A stretch of 64,000 nt of DNA from Bubalus kerabau (GCF_029407905.1 NC_073635.1:34277501-34341500); one strand, 5' to 3'. Positions 11,501 to 24,216 are shown, counted from the first letter of the stretch. The notes: generated by a model not told the origin, from the letters alone. A program made the numbers and translations.

Positions 11501-12197
11501 CATGGACCCACGGCCCTCAGTAATGACCTGCATCACACAATCATCTCTCCACTCTGTAATCCCCGTCACTCCTCGGTCTGTCTAACTCTCTGTGGGGGTG
11601 AGACTGGGCCTTTCCCTACTGTGTCCACACAGCCTGGCACAAGACATGCTGCATGGTGGCCCTAAACACTTTTAAATCAAGAAATATCACCAAATATGTG
11701 CCTTGGACGTTATACAAAAGGGCAGACAAGTTGAAAAGCCAATCCTGATGATAACAATAATCTTAAAAAAATGAACAGGGAGAAAGAACAAAATCATTTT
11801 AGTACTTTTTCTCTTCGGTATAGGATACAAAGAACAAACATGGTTTCAAAACTAACTGATTATCAACTGCCTACAATTCAGTTAAATAAGACAATTTCCT
11901 ATAAAATCTTAATCAATCATGCGAGAAGAAGAAGTAGAGAGAAAAATAAAGAAGTTAGAACAAATCCCCCACCTTCAGTTTGAAGACAAAACAGGTGAGG
12001 ACTGATTGTCCCATTAGATCCAGAAAATAAAGATGGTTGATATTTCAGGCAAGAGGTAATAAATACCTGATACAATAAAAGAAAACCAGGAGAAACCACC
12101 TGGGAACCAAAATAAAGGCCCCTCCTTTCCAAATTTAGGTTCACAGACAAAACTCGAGCCTCTTAAATGCAATATCTGCATTTTCCACCGTCTACTC

Positions 12198-12200
<3 letters not shown>

Positions 12201-12231
<31 letters not shown>
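12201..12231 (+). repeat. Poly(A) tract
   Basis: A run of about 31 A residues lies in the intron just downstream of exon 10. No recognisable retroelement body is attached. Confidence 0.95.
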
Positions 12232-12232
<1 letters not shown>

Positions 12233-12283
12233 AGGAAAAAAATACTGAAATCGGCATTATTTCTCAGCACAGAAATGTTTTAC

Positions 12284-12395
12284 CTGCATGAGTTTGGTGT
12301 CATGTCCCGTGTAGACAACTATGCCAAAGCCCCACTGAGTGTTTCTAAGCTGTGTGCCTCTCAATAAGATCTGGTCCGGCCCAAGGGCAACGGGG
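12284..12395 (-). CDS. ATP8A2: ATP8A2 exon 10: C-terminal actuator domain strand
   Basis: The exon is 112 bp: one base completing a split Ser codon, then 37 codons ending in DTKLMQ. The acceptor is GTTTCTTGTTTTTAG and the donor GTAAAA. It carries the P4 hallmark ILLRGTQLRNTQW and YTGHDTKLMQ, the last part of the actuator domain before M3. Two positions differ from what I recall in human ATP8A2: Pro instead of Leu right after the split Ser, and Gly (codon GGC) instead of Val in QW-V-FGIVVYTG. The second is unusual because that Val is also present in ATP8A1 as I recall it. The exon is otherwise open and correctly phased on both sides. Confidence 0.96.
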
Positions 12396-13560
12396 CTAAA
12401 AACAAGAAACAACATTTATATTCGATGAGAGTTCAAAACAAATGAGCATGAGCTTAAACAAAAACCCACAATAAATGAAGTGCTTCCTTTAGTCGAATTC
12501 GGACTATTTCACTGGGACACATGGGCCATAAAGGTTACCACTGGCTTAATCTACCCCAGAAGAGACCCACACAGAAAGGCTGACCTCATCCATTCGTCAA
12601 CACAGAAAAGGTTTCCTTTTTTTTTTCCTTTAAAACATGAAGAAGAAATATTGTCTCTTATAACTCTATTAGGAAACTCAATATACAAAAAGGAACTTGC
12701 TAAGATAACCAGAAGTTTATTCATTTGGGAAAGTCAGTTTATAGATTATAAAAAAAAAAAAAGAAAAAAAAAACCAAAGCTATAATATCAGATCTGTCAA
12801 AGATAACTTCGTTAAATAAAAGCCTGAGTGAACATTTAGAAATTTAAAAAGATAGTCTACAGAATGGCTCTGTGGACTGCATGAAACCAAGAAAGCTGTC
12901 ATACTTAGAGTTGTCTTAGGTTGATTCCTATGGCTGGGTCCTTCCCTTTGGGTCTGTTCAAATGTGAAGGTGGGGAGCGCTAGTAAGAGGCATGATGATG
13001 AAAGATGAGCAGAAGACAGACACTGCAGCCCAACGTAATGACAAAAAATGACTCAAATGATAAACCAAATGCCAAGAGGACAAGGATGACAGAACATAAA
13101 CAGGGCCATGAACATTCTAATGGGAGGATAGTTGTCCCTTTCATTTAACTTGCTAAAAGCATAGACTACTTAGAAGAAAGCAAAAAGATAAATAAAAAGG
13201 ATATTTCTCTAACAACTGTTGGCCTTTATACACTTCAGACACCTCTCTTCTGCTTTTCTGCACAATTTTATGCACTCAAAACCAACTACTCTTTTACCTG
13301 ATGGGTAACACACACAGACAGACACACCAGGTGAGTTTTGTGAAGCTCATTTCAGACCCTTGTGACATTTTCTTGCCAAAAGTCAGGTCTTTCCTTAAAT
13401 TTCAAGGAAGGCTTAAATTGATTTAAATGGTGTTTCGAAAAAAGCTCAACATGGAGAAATCTGTTTTAAAACATTATGAAACCAAAAGACAAACTGATAT
13501 TTCCCAAAGCTCCTATATATAATCCTTAAGTCACATTAAAGATTAAAATAAAAACCACTA

Positions 13561-13707
<147 letters not shown>

Positions 13708-13979
13708 CTAAAACGTTCAACCCCAAGAAGAAACTAAACACAACCTTCCAGGCTTGGGAACAACACTCAGCACCCCTACTGTTAATCCAAAGGGAAGCCT
13801 GAATCAGCTAAAATGGAATCGTTTCAGGGGAGGGGGGTCCTCAAACATATCAACCCCTCAGGATGGATCATAGGTGGCTTTGGCCACAGCAACCGAATAG
13901 GAAAGGTTCAAAAAAATTCAACAAAGCAGAAAGTCAAGACTCTACTACCATGCTGACACATTCATACTAAAGTCATAAT

Positions 13980-14228
13980 TTGTTGTTGTTCAGTCACTAA
14001 GTCCTGTCCAACTCTTTGAGACCCCATAGACGGCAGCACACCAGGCTTCCCTGTCCTTCGTTGTCTCCCAGAGTTTGCTCAAACTCATGTCCATTGAGTT
14101 GGTGATGCTATGCAACCATCTCATCCTCTGTTGTCCCCTTTTCTTCCTGCTTTCAGTCTTTCCCAGCATCAAGTCTTTTCCACTGAGTCAGCTTTTCGCA
14201 TCAGGTGGCCAAGTAATGGAGCTTCCGT
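13980..14228 (-). mobile_element. BovB LINE 3' end fragment
   Basis: The minus strand encodes GKTESRKKRGQQRMRWLHSI and the terminal DREAW-AAVYGVSKS block of BovB. It is about 250 bp and 5'-truncated, lying between exons 9 and 8. Confidence 0.88.
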
Positions 14229-14948
14229 ATGATAATTAGCCCACCAAAACACCTTACAGAAAGCATCCTTCATTAGCGGTATCCTGACATGACCATAAAC
14301 ACAGAACAAAGTACCCCTTTAATACACTGTGATGTGTAATGCCCTGTAACTCTTCTCTAAAGAGAAAAATAAAATGTCTAAGCCAAATATCTAACACAGA
14401 AATGAAAAATATGTGGACGAAATCATCAAATTCCACTTGGTACCGCAGAAAACTGAAGTGTCAAAATGAATCATTGTTCATTGAAACTTAAAACTTTTCT
14501 AGTAAAGACTAATCTCCATTCAAGAATTAAAATATATGGTAAGAATAGCTTTATTTAAGGCATGGACATTTTGTACACTGGAAATCTAATCTACTACTCT
14601 CTAGAATTAGAATCTCCATGAAAACAACAAAGTCCAGTGAGGCGCCCAGAGCCCATCTGGGTCCTCTGTCCCCTGCACGTGCTGCCCACTGCCTCTCCCA
14701 GGATCCCTTTCCAGCCACCCCAACAGGTGGAGAGTCCAGTAAGATGTAAACCAAGACACGGCTCCCTGCATGGCCTGTGCTCTAATGAAGCCCACTTTTT
14801 CCAGTTTTGTCATCACTCCCAAGGAATCCCTCGCCTAACCGTGCTCTTCCCATGGATCCTATCAGGGTGAAGGCATCACCTTTTGTGACAGAACATTTTG
14901 TTCCCTCTGGAAACGGCACCGGCGGTTAACCTGTAGGAAGCTCCTTTA

Positions 14949-15116
<168 letters not shown>

Positions 15117-16847
15117 TCACGGCTGACAGAGCCTCTGCCACGGAAACTCTGCTGGTGGACCCTCACAGGGGTGTCAGAATCGACCACCGCAGGAGCATCG
15201 ACTGACCAGGCAGACAGACGGACACTCTAGTCCAGTGATCCGCCCACAAGGGCCGCACACAACGGCACCTGACCTCACCTGGGCAGAAGTAACACAGGAT
15301 GAACAGAAGGGAACAGGCACGTGATGGGAAGCACAAGATGTCCCAGCTAAGACCGGCCCAGTGGGTCAGGTGACCCTGAAAGTCAGAGGTCGGCTTGCCC
15401 TTGACCACAAGAGCTGCCCACACACAAGAGCCGCACACGCGGCTTCTGAACGAGATCACGGCCGGAGGAGCTGAGAAACCAAGGCAGGGGGTTGCAGACC
15501 TTTTCTTTCTACAGTTTTTACTATGTCAATAGGCAACTCAACAGGCAACTTTTAAATCAAAACACCTAATTTCAAGGACAGAAAATTCAAAGAAGAAACA
15601 TAAGCATGGCAGAGACTATGCCCCGAGTTTGGATATTCAGATCTGGGCAGCAGAGTTCGGGGTTAAGAGAACGGATTCTATGACCACCAGCTACGTACAG
15701 TCTCCTGGCGCTGCCCTTCCTGGTGGTGTGACCTCAGTCAGCTGTCCCATCTCTCTGCATCCCATGATTTCTCATGGACCAAGTAGGGAAGTCTAGGGTT
15801 GGTGGGAAGATTACACGGGATAACGTGCTCAGCAGGTGTCTTGGCACAAATGCCAGCAAGCACACGGGAGACGTGACGTCTGCTCAGACACGCTGCCTTC
15901 AAACCAGGCTTTCTGAGGATCACATCCAATCCTCATAACCCAAACTATCAAGTGATCAACGTTTTACTATTTCTGAGAGTTTCTGGGTTACTGATCATTA
16001 AGGACAAACATGAGCCCTGCCCACTGTATACAGTGCTTTTCCCTCTCTACAGGCCTGGGGTGCTTTTATTAAGCTTTTTATCTCAAGGAGAAAATTCGTG
16101 CTAAGGCTTAAAATCTGACAAAATGAGTGATTCAGTTCCATAAAAGAAAGTCTGTCTGCGCTCAAATCACACACACCCAGTGTGACAGCTGATTCCCAGC
16201 ATGACATCGGTACAGCTTCTAGTTTAACCTTGAGCTCAAGTTCAAGTGTATTCTTATCCTGATTTGGGCTTTTCTTCTCTGATAGATGTTTTTATGTGTC
16301 ATCCAGGGGAAAGTCAAGGACTGAGATGTCTATCATTTATGCCCCTTAGTGATGACACCTCTGTGACACAAATTATCTAGAAAATAAGGCAACGATGCTT
16401 GGACAGAAAGGGAGCAAAATATGGACCGTCTGCAAGTCACATGGACGCTGAGAAATGCCTGTGGTCTCTGAACCTCTAGTGAAGGGAGGCCTGGATTCTG
16501 GGTAAGGCTACTGGGCTGGACCCTCCATCAGAGACGGTCCTCAAATTTCAGAGACTCTGTGACCTTGATGCTACTCAACACACCACTCCACTGCTCTGAA
16601 ATGTTTCCCTACCAATGAGGAACAGCCCAGAATAGCCATGAGATGAAAACGAATCAAAAAACAGAAAAGTTCAGGAAAAAGTACAACGTGAGGGCAGGAC
16701 AACGCAAAGGAGTAAAAAAGGAGGAGAGTGGGAGGGGGAGGCGACCCGGAGGTGGACGGAAGGTGACCGGAGTCCTCTCCAGGCACCAGGTGACACTCTA
16801 CTGTTCTCAACACTGATTTCAAAGCCCTGCCCACGAGCCCACCTGAC

Positions 16848-16921
16848 CTGGAGGAGAGCAGGACCACGTCTGCTGGAAGGTACTGTCCGTTGACGACTTT
16901 GACGATGTCTCCCACGGCCAC
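16848..16921 (-). CDS. ATP8A2: ATP8A2 exon 7: actuator domain, VGDIVKV motif
   Basis: The exon is 74 bp: 24 codons (VAVGDIVKVVNGQYLPADVVLLSS) plus AG of a Ser codon completed in exon 8. The acceptor is CCGGGTTTTAG; the donor GTCAGG lacks the usual A at +3. The VGDIV-K and LPAD-VLLSS elements are the general P-type ATPase actuator signature. The reading frame continues open into the intron for a further 20 or so residues, which makes a longer, spurious-looking frame here. Confidence 0.97.
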
Positions 16922-18319
16922 CTAAAACCCGGGGACAAGGACACAGATGCATGAGAGACAAGAAAGTGCAAAGTAGTTAAACATCTGGAGGAAAAATTAC
17001 TGTGTAACTGTGCCATGATGTTTAAGGCAGAGAAGCTCAAATTCTTTTCCTCCACAAGAATAAAAACATTTCAATACAGACGAATGGTAATACTGCCTTT
17101 TTACAATGATGCTGAACGCAGGAGCAGGAGAAGAGAGAGGAGTCAAAATGACCAAGGTCTCACTTTCTCACAGCTATTCATCCACTTACAAACACACACA
17201 TGCCCATCCCCACGGCTGTGGACAGCAGGGCGAGTGGCTAAGGGCACAGATCCAGAGCCTGCCTGGATCAATCCCTCTTCCCCAGGGACACCCCTTCCCC
17301 GTGCGTGTAAACATCTGACGTTCATATCCAATTTAAAGGCAAAAGAAAGGCAAATAATTAAAGGAGATCCCATAATGATGTCAAAGATGACACACACCTA
17401 TTTCAACAACCAGCACAACCAAAAGTATTTATGAAAACTGAAAATGTTTTCTTAATATAAAAACATTTTATGTGAATAGTTTAATTACAGAGAACAAAAT
17501 CAGAAGCAATTAGTTAAGGAAAAAACTAGAAAGGAAAATTACTCATGTTTTCAAAAGAAAAAAGGCCATGAATTTTTTTTTTTTTTAGTTCAAAGTGGGA
17601 GGACAGGGAAATTATGGCTTTCCCTTGTCTTTGCTAATGGGGTAGAAATGCTTCTTAGATTAAAAAAAAAAAAGTACTAAAAAGTTTTTTATATATGAGA
17701 AACTACTTACTTGGAATTTCATTTGAAAATAGTTTTCTATCTGGTGTTCTTAAGTGTGGTTGTCTCTTATGTGTGTAAGACTACCTAGAGGAAGGTTTCT
17801 TAAAGAGGGAAAGAGCCCCCCAACAGTCCCTAAATCCCCTCTTGCCTCACAGGGCTGCTCATAGTTCTGAATAAGCGCAAAGGAAAAAAGAGCCAGGGTC
17901 ACGGAGACCCCCCTGAAGCTACTGCTGCAGCTGAAGAACCAGGACGTCCAACTCCAGCTTCCAAGTCTCAGGCTCGAGTCCCGTTGCCTGGGGATCTGAA
18001 AGGCAGCCAGCTCCCCAGGCCTGACCCCCTCGCCCTGCACATCACCCCAACCTCTCATCACCTGTCCTCTCACACCTTCTCAGCCTCACTCTGAGCAGCT
18101 CTGCGGATGCACTGGCTCTCCATCCACCTCTAATTTCTCCCACTTAGCTCTTCACTGCAGCATCTGTGAAGCAAGCCTTTCCTGACCTGAACCAGTGGGT
18201 CCAGACCAGGTATCCCTCCCTGACGGCCCTGGGCATCTGAAGCAGGACCCCGGCCCAGGGCTCAGTGTCCATACAGCCTCCTGTTTACCTGCCCATCATT
18301 TCCACTACACCTGTGATTC

Positions 18320-18500
18320 TGGAGTGGGATTCCCAGACCAACAGCATCAACCTCACCGAAGAACTCTTAAAAATGCAAATTCCGAGGCCCCAGCCTGGAG
18401 TTGTTGGATCAAAGGGTCTGAGAGAGGAGTTCAGCACATCACTGGACCAGCCCGCCAGGCAACTGGGGTGCCAGCTGAAGCCTGACCACTTAAAACCCCT
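18320..18500 (-). repeat. MER20-like hAT DNA transposon
   Basis: 'aactcttaaaaatgcaaatt' and 'ccgaggccccagcctggag' correspond to the reverse complement of the MER20 centre (aatttgcatttctaacaag, gggtggggcccgag). The match is diverged and judged from memory. Confidence 0.5.
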
Positions 18501-18579
18501 CCAAGGGCAGGTGCCAGGCTTAATTCTTATCTGCATTTCAGCTCCTAAGACTGCCTCTGGTCCACGCTCGTCATGCTTC

Positions 18580-18797
18580 ATGCTAAGTTGCTTCAGTCGC
18601 ATCTGACTCTGTGCAATCCCATGGACTGCAGCCTGCCAGGCTCCTCTGTCCATGGGATTCTCCAGGTAAGAATACTGGAGTGGGTTGCCATGCCCTCCTC
18701 CAGGGGATCTTCCCTACCCAGGGATCAAACCCAGTCTGTTACATCTAACCTGCATTGGCAGACAGGTTCTTTACCACTAGCACCACCTGGGAAGCCT
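18580..18797 (-). mobile_element. Bov-tA SINE
   Basis: This reverse-orientation SINE runs from 'aagttgcttcagtcgcatc' to 'caccacctgggaagcctg'. CATGCTAAG occurs on both sides (about 18578 and 18802), a likely short duplication. Confidence 0.92.
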
Positions 18798-19304
18798 GAT
18801 CCATGCTAAGAGATCCAATTAAATAAGCACAATGCATTTTTAACTGAAATAAAAATGCATGTGGCAAAGCCTATAACAGGTATTTATTTTGTTTTGTTTT
18901 GTTCTCCTCTCAGCAAATGTGTGTGGGAAACAGTAATGAGATTTAGGAATCTGAATCCATCAGCTCCTAGATCCAAAATTCTGAGCTCATCACTCCAATT
19001 TCAAGTAGAGTCAGGAGAGCCCCAATTCAAATAATTCTCCACTCTGGCCAGGATGACTGCCTTTCTGGTGAGGGGACGGGGAGTGGCAGCAAGGACTTTA
19101 GGGAGAGAAAAGCCATTCCTCAGTGTCTGGAGGTTTTCGAGTCTCTCTAGTACTGGGAGCATTGCCACCCTCTGCAGAGGCAAGAACTTCCAACCACTTG
19201 ACCAAGGGCCATCCCACTTCCAAATGAGATCCAAGTGAGATCAGTTAGTATTTACAACACAGGACCTCTGGGTGTCTATCAGGTTAAGGTGCTATCACGT
19301 AACT

Positions 19305-19589
19305 CTGCTGCTGCTGCTGCTGCTGCTAAGTCACTTCAGTTGTGTCTGACTCTGTGCAACCCCATAGACGGCAGCCCACCAGGCTCCCCCGTCCCTGGGA
19401 TTCTCCAGGCAAGAACACTGGAGTGGGTTGCCATTTCCTTCTCCAATGCATGAGAGTGAAAAGTGAAAGTGAAGTCGCTCAGTCGTGTCCCACTCAGGGA
19501 CCCTATGGACTGCAGCCTACCAGGCTCCTCCATCCATGGGATTTTCCAGGCAAGAGTACTGGAGTGGGGTGCCATCACCTTCTCCGGGG
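19305..19589 (-). mobile_element. BOV-A2 dimeric SINE
   Basis: It starts with a (CTG)7 tail and has both monomer cores ('ccgtccctgggattctcc' and 'catccatgggattttcc') linked by the 'gagagtgaaaagtgaaagtg' spacer. Confidence 0.95.
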
Positions 19590-20520
19590 GCTTAATGTAA
19601 GCCAGTAACAGAGTTAAAAGAAAAGAACTACAATGAAGCCTGCATTACCACATCTCGGGCATCCTGGAGACTCACAAGGTTATAGAGACATTTTGAAACA
19701 TTGCTTATTAAATGCTTAGCAAGAGAAACTATTATAAGTCACCCTTCTAAAACACAGTCTTCTTCTGAAATGAAGATAGTCAGCTTTGCATCTTGGAATC
19801 ATGAGTCACACTCCAAGAACATCTTGTGACCGTTAAGCTCCAGTCATAACAGACACTCCCTGAAAAAGCCAACTTTAGTAGACATGAAACACCCAGATGG
19901 CACAGCAGATCCTTTCTCAGTCTTCTATTTATCACTAGCAACCACCGAATCACCAGGCCGTTCTCAAACCCTGCCAACCGCAACCTCCAGGCATGTGGAT
20001 GCAAAGCCTTCTTGCTCTTGTAAAGCTAAAAGCATCAACAACTCTCAGCCTCAGGACCAACACAAGACGATTCCAAACCCCGACTCCATCACTTCAGATT
20101 TAGTGCTAATCAGACCCAAACCCTTTCCACCAAAAATGTCAGAAGGGAGAATCTCAAAAGTAAAAAAAAAAAAAAAAAAAAAAACTTAAAAAAATTGAAC
20201 TGACACTAAGATAGCAACAGAAGACAAGAGGAAAATGTTTCTTGAACTGGGTTTAGGAACTAGAAAATGCTGTGAATTTTCAGAAACATCCATCAAAAGC
20301 AATGAATTTCCCAGCTCTGAGCCGACACGGGAGAACACCTAGAAGATCCAGGAACAAAGGATACACACGCCCGTTCTAGGGAAGTCTCAGGGGAAAACCA
20401 CACCGCCACACTTACCTGAAATGGACATGGCTTGTGTCTTAACACAAACTGGATTCCAAAATCTACGGTAACAATTAATTACAAGTCTCCAAGCCAGTAC
20501 TTTCTGGCATATCTGCCATC

Positions 20521-20582
20521 ACAATATTGTAACTATCCTCCAATTAAAATACATAAATTTAAAAAATAAAATCAGTCTTTAC
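20521..20582 (+). repeat. L1 3'-end remnant
   Basis: 'aactatcctccaattaaaat' followed by A-rich sequence resembles the terminal bases of L1 3' UTRs. It directly abuts the donor of exon 6. Confidence 0.4.
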
Positions 20583-20623
20583 CTCTTTCCACACAATGGT
20601 TTGCCACATACCATTCCTTAACA
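20583..20623 (-). CDS. ATP8A2: ATP8A2 exon 6: short actuator exon
   Basis: The exon is 41 bp, too short to stand out as an open frame. It supplies two bases completing a split Val codon, then 13 codons LRNGMWQTIVWKE. The acceptor TTTTTCTTTGTCAG and donor GTAAAG are good. The human exon reads WHTIMWKE as I recall it, so two conservative changes are seen. It was found by continuity: exon 5 ends ACC ATA G and exon 7 begins with the Val of VAVGDIV. Confidence 0.93.
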
Positions 20624-21284
20624 CTGACAAAGAAAAACAAAACAGTGTATTGGTTAATACTGATGATAATCAGAATAAGACCAGCTTTCCAAACTCCAAA
20701 AGGCTCCTTTTAAAATTCCACTAATTCCAATATACCATGTCCTTAGACATAAAGGTGTAACACCACCACTCCCCAAAACAGAGCCCCATCAAGATACTTA
20801 CCTACCATATATACAGCAATGCACGCACATAAATACATGTGTATGCAAGGAAGTTAATCTATGCATATTTAGCCCATATGAAGTGAAGGACATCACTGTG
20901 TTGCTACAAGATTTTACCAAAACACATATGTACCCCCTAATAACACAGAGCTACTGTTCTAGAAATGCTAGAATACGTAGACAGAGGTAGGGAGCAATTG
21001 CAAAGCCACGGTATAAATGCTTTGACTTTTTATGGACATAAAATATGTCTCGCTCCTGAAAACTACCATCTTTTCTTAAATTCTACACAAATCCTGTTCA
21101 AATCTTAACTACCAGGACTCACTGTCTGTTGGACTTGTCTGACATTTTGCTATTTTTAATGTATTTTATAGATTATTTCCCTCAATTTATCTCAACACCA
21201 TTAACTACCAATTTAAAACTCCTTAAATGCAAGTCTTGTTCTTACGTTTTCTAGCAGAAAAAGTGAGTCAGCCTGGAATCTTAC

Positions 21285-21330
21285 CTATGGTTTTCTTTTT
21301 GTTAACTGCATTGTCTGCCTTATGTCGCTT
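21285..21330 (-). CDS. ATP8A2: ATP8A2 exon 5: short exon after M2
   Basis: The exon is 46 bp: 15 codons KRHKADNAVNKKKTI plus one base of a Val codon completed in exon 6. The acceptor is TTTCTTTCTGTAACAG and the donor GTAAGA. The basic KRHKADNAVNKKK sequence begins the cytosolic loop between M2 and M3, the start of the actuator domain. It is also below usual ORF size and was recognised by sequence and phase. Confidence 0.95.
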
Positions 21331-22127
21331 CTGTTACAGAAAGAAAAAAAGATGTTAGTTTCAAAAGTTCCAAATGAATAACTGAAACAGAGAACAATAA
21401 GACTGGGCAAAAACAGGACAAAGAAGGCAACTGGCAGGAACCCTAATGTCCTAAAATTCAGTTCGATGGTCAAGGTCACTCACTAAATTCAGAGGCTAAC
21501 ACAGTAACAATAGATGAGGTTTAAATGCTTGTATTTTGGCTATCGCAAGGAACAAGCACTTTAAAGTATAAAACTTTTACTCCTAGATTGTTTTAGATTG
21601 AACAAAAATAATTATTCTACATGATTACCAGCAAACAACTGAGTTCATTTTATTGATAAAGAACTTAATGGATAAAGTACCTTGGCTTTGATTTACATTG
21701 CATTTATTCATTTATCTATTTCCAGAAAAATGTGTGTGCACGTATGAGAGAGAGGGAGAGACAGACGGAGAGGAAGGGGAGAAGAGAGAACCTGAAAAGA
21801 AGACAGAAAACAGAGGAGAGTTTGAGCCAATGAACTTGGAGACACTGAAACAAGGACGAGAGGGAGAAGAGTCTTGTAAAAATAACCTCAGTGCTGCTAC
21901 TCTGGACAACCTGACATCAGTAAACACAGACTGAACTCCTTCTGTCCCACTGTAGGGGTATTTCAGACATTGTGTGTGCACATTTTCTTCCCTGAAATAC
22001 CATCAGAAGCCTTGAGAGGCTGGTTAGCCTACAGACCAATTTTTCTGTCTTAAAGACTCCAAAGCAACAAATAAGTTGTAAGTTACAGTCAATACAATGT
22101 TGTTATTATCCGAAAGCAAAGACTTAC

Positions 22128-22226
22128 AAAATCTTCTACAATCTCTTTGATGCCTGCGATTGTTAAAATAATGATCAATGGCACCAGGGTGGTGTATCTT
22201 CCTGTCGGAGATACATCTGGAATTTG
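22128..22226 (-). CDS. ATP8A2: ATP8A2 exon 4: M1-M2 loop and membrane segment M2
   Basis: The exon is 99 bp, exactly 33 codons, phase 0 at both ends: QIPDVSPTGRYTTLVPLII followed by ILTIAGIKEIVEDF. The acceptor is AGATTTATCTTACAG-like and the donor a near-consensus GTAAGTC. The QQIPDVSPTGRYTT stretch (first Gln in exon 3) lies between M1 and M2. The hydrophobic LVPLIIILTIAGI is M2. Both are essentially invariant among ATP8A proteins. Confidence 0.97.
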
Positions 22227-22653
22227 CTGTAAGATAAAGAGACCAAAAGTAGGGACTGGGCACATTAAAATCCTCTCCATGAAAAAGAAAATACAGTACT
22301 CACTCCTCACGGTAGATCTATTCCATTTCTGTTGCAAAGTGATTACCTTATTTTAAAAACTAGCTAAGTGTGTTACATGTCTTTAAAATTTAACCCGACA
22401 TCTCTGTGTTTGGGACAAAAACAGGGTTAAAGTGGGACCCCACAATCATGTTTCAACGCCTCTTTTCACAACTGCAATTCCCTTAAGCAAACACCTAAAG
22501 AACTCCACCTTTATGCAAATATCGCATTCACGCACACAGTGACTGGATGAAGGAAGCAAACTTCATCAAGTATGACAACACTCAGTTAAGTGACCTTTCA
22601 GCCAGAGCTTATTTTGCATGCGATTAAAGCTATGAATTTTACATAAACCTCAC

Positions 22654-22753
22654 CTGTAATAAGGCAATGAAGAGGAAGAAGGCATTGGCAGCTCTCCTGA
22701 TCTGCTCGTACAAGAATCGAGGTAGAAACGTCACCACGCTGTACTTGGCCGTA
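22654..22753 (-). CDS. ATP8A2: ATP8A2 exon 3: amphipathic lead-in and membrane segment M1
   Basis: The exon is 100 bp: one base completing a split Ser codon, then 33 codons TAKYSVVTFLPRFLYEQIRR followed by AANAFFLFIALLQ. The acceptor is CCCCCACAG and the donor GTGAGG. TAKY-FLP-FLYEQ-RRAANAFFL is the P4 signature leading into M1. It is separated from exon 2 by about 32 kb of repeat-rich intron. Confidence 0.97.
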
Positions 22754-23614
22754 CTGTGGGGGCAAGCGACAACACTGCTATCAGGTATAGACAGAAACTC
22801 TAAACAACGAAGCAGGGCTCCAAAATTACACGAGTAAATGTAAGAACAAAATATTTCAAAACTCAGGATAAGAGCATTGCTGTGCTGGCCCGCTCCCGCG
22901 AAGCTTCACCGTGTAAAAAGACACCTTTCCTAAGAAAATCTTCTGATGTATTCTTGACTTTCAAACTTTGATGGATATGTGTTTGATTACTGCCACACGG
23001 TGTAAGCAGGGACGTGAACCCACCTTCTGGGAGCCTCGGGCTGTGAACAGAGTGAGCGTGCAAATGATGTCTTGAAAGATAAAGACATGTGTCAAAGATC
23101 ACAAAACAGAAAGAGGCACGCATTCCCAACGCAGTAAGATATGAACGCAGAGAGGTGAAGCATCAGCTGAGAAACTCACAGTCGAGGGAGAATTATCACC
23201 TGGGATTGATGATGCACTAGAATTCTCATCACACAGTCTCTGATTCAATGTAGAAAGTCAACTCTGCCAAGCATGGTAACAGGTGCATGGTTGGCCATTT
23301 AATGTACCTCTCTGGGCACTCACCACACTTTACCCCACTTCTACACACCCTTCACTCAGACACATTCATCCATGTTCCAGCTTCCCCAGCCAACGTCCTG
23401 AGCTTCCATGCAGTGTCTCCAGGACTAAATGGTCCTACCCATCTTACCCTCCGTGAAGTCTGCTCCAGTTCAAAGGCTCCTCCCCCAAGTCACAGTGTGG
23501 TGTTTACACCTCCGTTTCATAGTCTCTTCTTTGCTTTGTATTATATTTATCTACTCCCAGAATAGACTCTGGGAATAATAAGATTATTTACTTTATGAAA
23601 AGAAAAAAAATAAA

Positions 23615-23985
23615 TAACAAACCCAAAATGGAGTCACTTGTGCTCAGCCCACATCTCCAAACCAAGACTCAATGCCAAATCTAACGGATGAGTTTCAGCC
23701 TCTCTCAGGAATGTATTCTCAACCAGTCTGGAATCACCTGCTGCACACTCAGGAGGTAATCTGCCTGACAGACCCCCGTGCTGTCCCCCCAAAGGAAGGT
23801 GACCTTGTCCCCAACAGCCTATTCTTTGCTAACAGCCTCTTTGCCTGCTCCTATCTGCTTATAAAAGTCTTCCACTTTGCACAGCTCTTCAGAGCTCTTT
23901 TCTATCTGCTCAGTGGAATGCTGCCCAACTCATGAATCATTGAATAAAGCCAATATGATCTTTAAAATTTACTCACACTTGAATT
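23615..23985 (+). mobile_element. Solo-LTR-like element, family unassigned
   Basis: The stretch opens with 'aaatggagtcacttgtg', contains a TATA-like TATAAAAG at about 23861 and an AATAAA at about 23943 in the spacing expected of an LTR, and has no internal retroviral sequence beside it. I infer a solo LTR but cannot name the family. Confidence 0.5.
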
Positions 23986-24216
23986 TTTTTAAACAACTTC
24001 GACTTCGTATATTCCTGGCACGTAGCAGATAATCAATGAACCATGAAATAATGAAAAGGCCTGAACTGGAGATCTGAGGGATAAAATGAACCATGCCTCC
24101 TTTAGCTGCTCAAAGGCTCATCCATAAAAGTACCTGCCTGGGTCCTAGCTCACCTTCTGAAGCCAACTCTTATCTGAGGTACAGTCTCGAGAGATTTTCT
24201 AGGTTTAAAATACACT

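Larger units (their letters stand above)
4208..12283. other. ATP8A2 intron between exons 10 and 11
   Basis: It contains an MLT1-like LTR, Bov-tA copies, two BovB elements, a MIR and a TG array. Unassigned parts are 4208-5136, 5946-6470, 7083-7740, 7936-8500, 8720-9955 and 11501-12200. In 8900-9800 the sequence is fairly GC-rich with several open frames but nothing recognisable. Confidence 0.85.
16922..20582. other. ATP8A2 intron between exons 6 and 7
   Basis: It holds a MER20-like element, a Bov-tA, a BOV-A2, an A-run at 20162-20184 and an L1 tail. 16922-18310 and 19590-20160 are unassigned. Confidence 0.8.
20624..22653. other. ATP8A2 introns between exons 6 and 3
   Basis: Three short introns surround exons 5 and 4. 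There is a purine-rich GAGA tract near 21745-21800. No interspersed repeat is recognised. Confidence 0.75.

Noticed and set aside
19305..19589. CTG repeat run as a possible coding or disease-type expansion
   Set aside because: It is the AGC/CTG tail of a BOV-A2 SINE.
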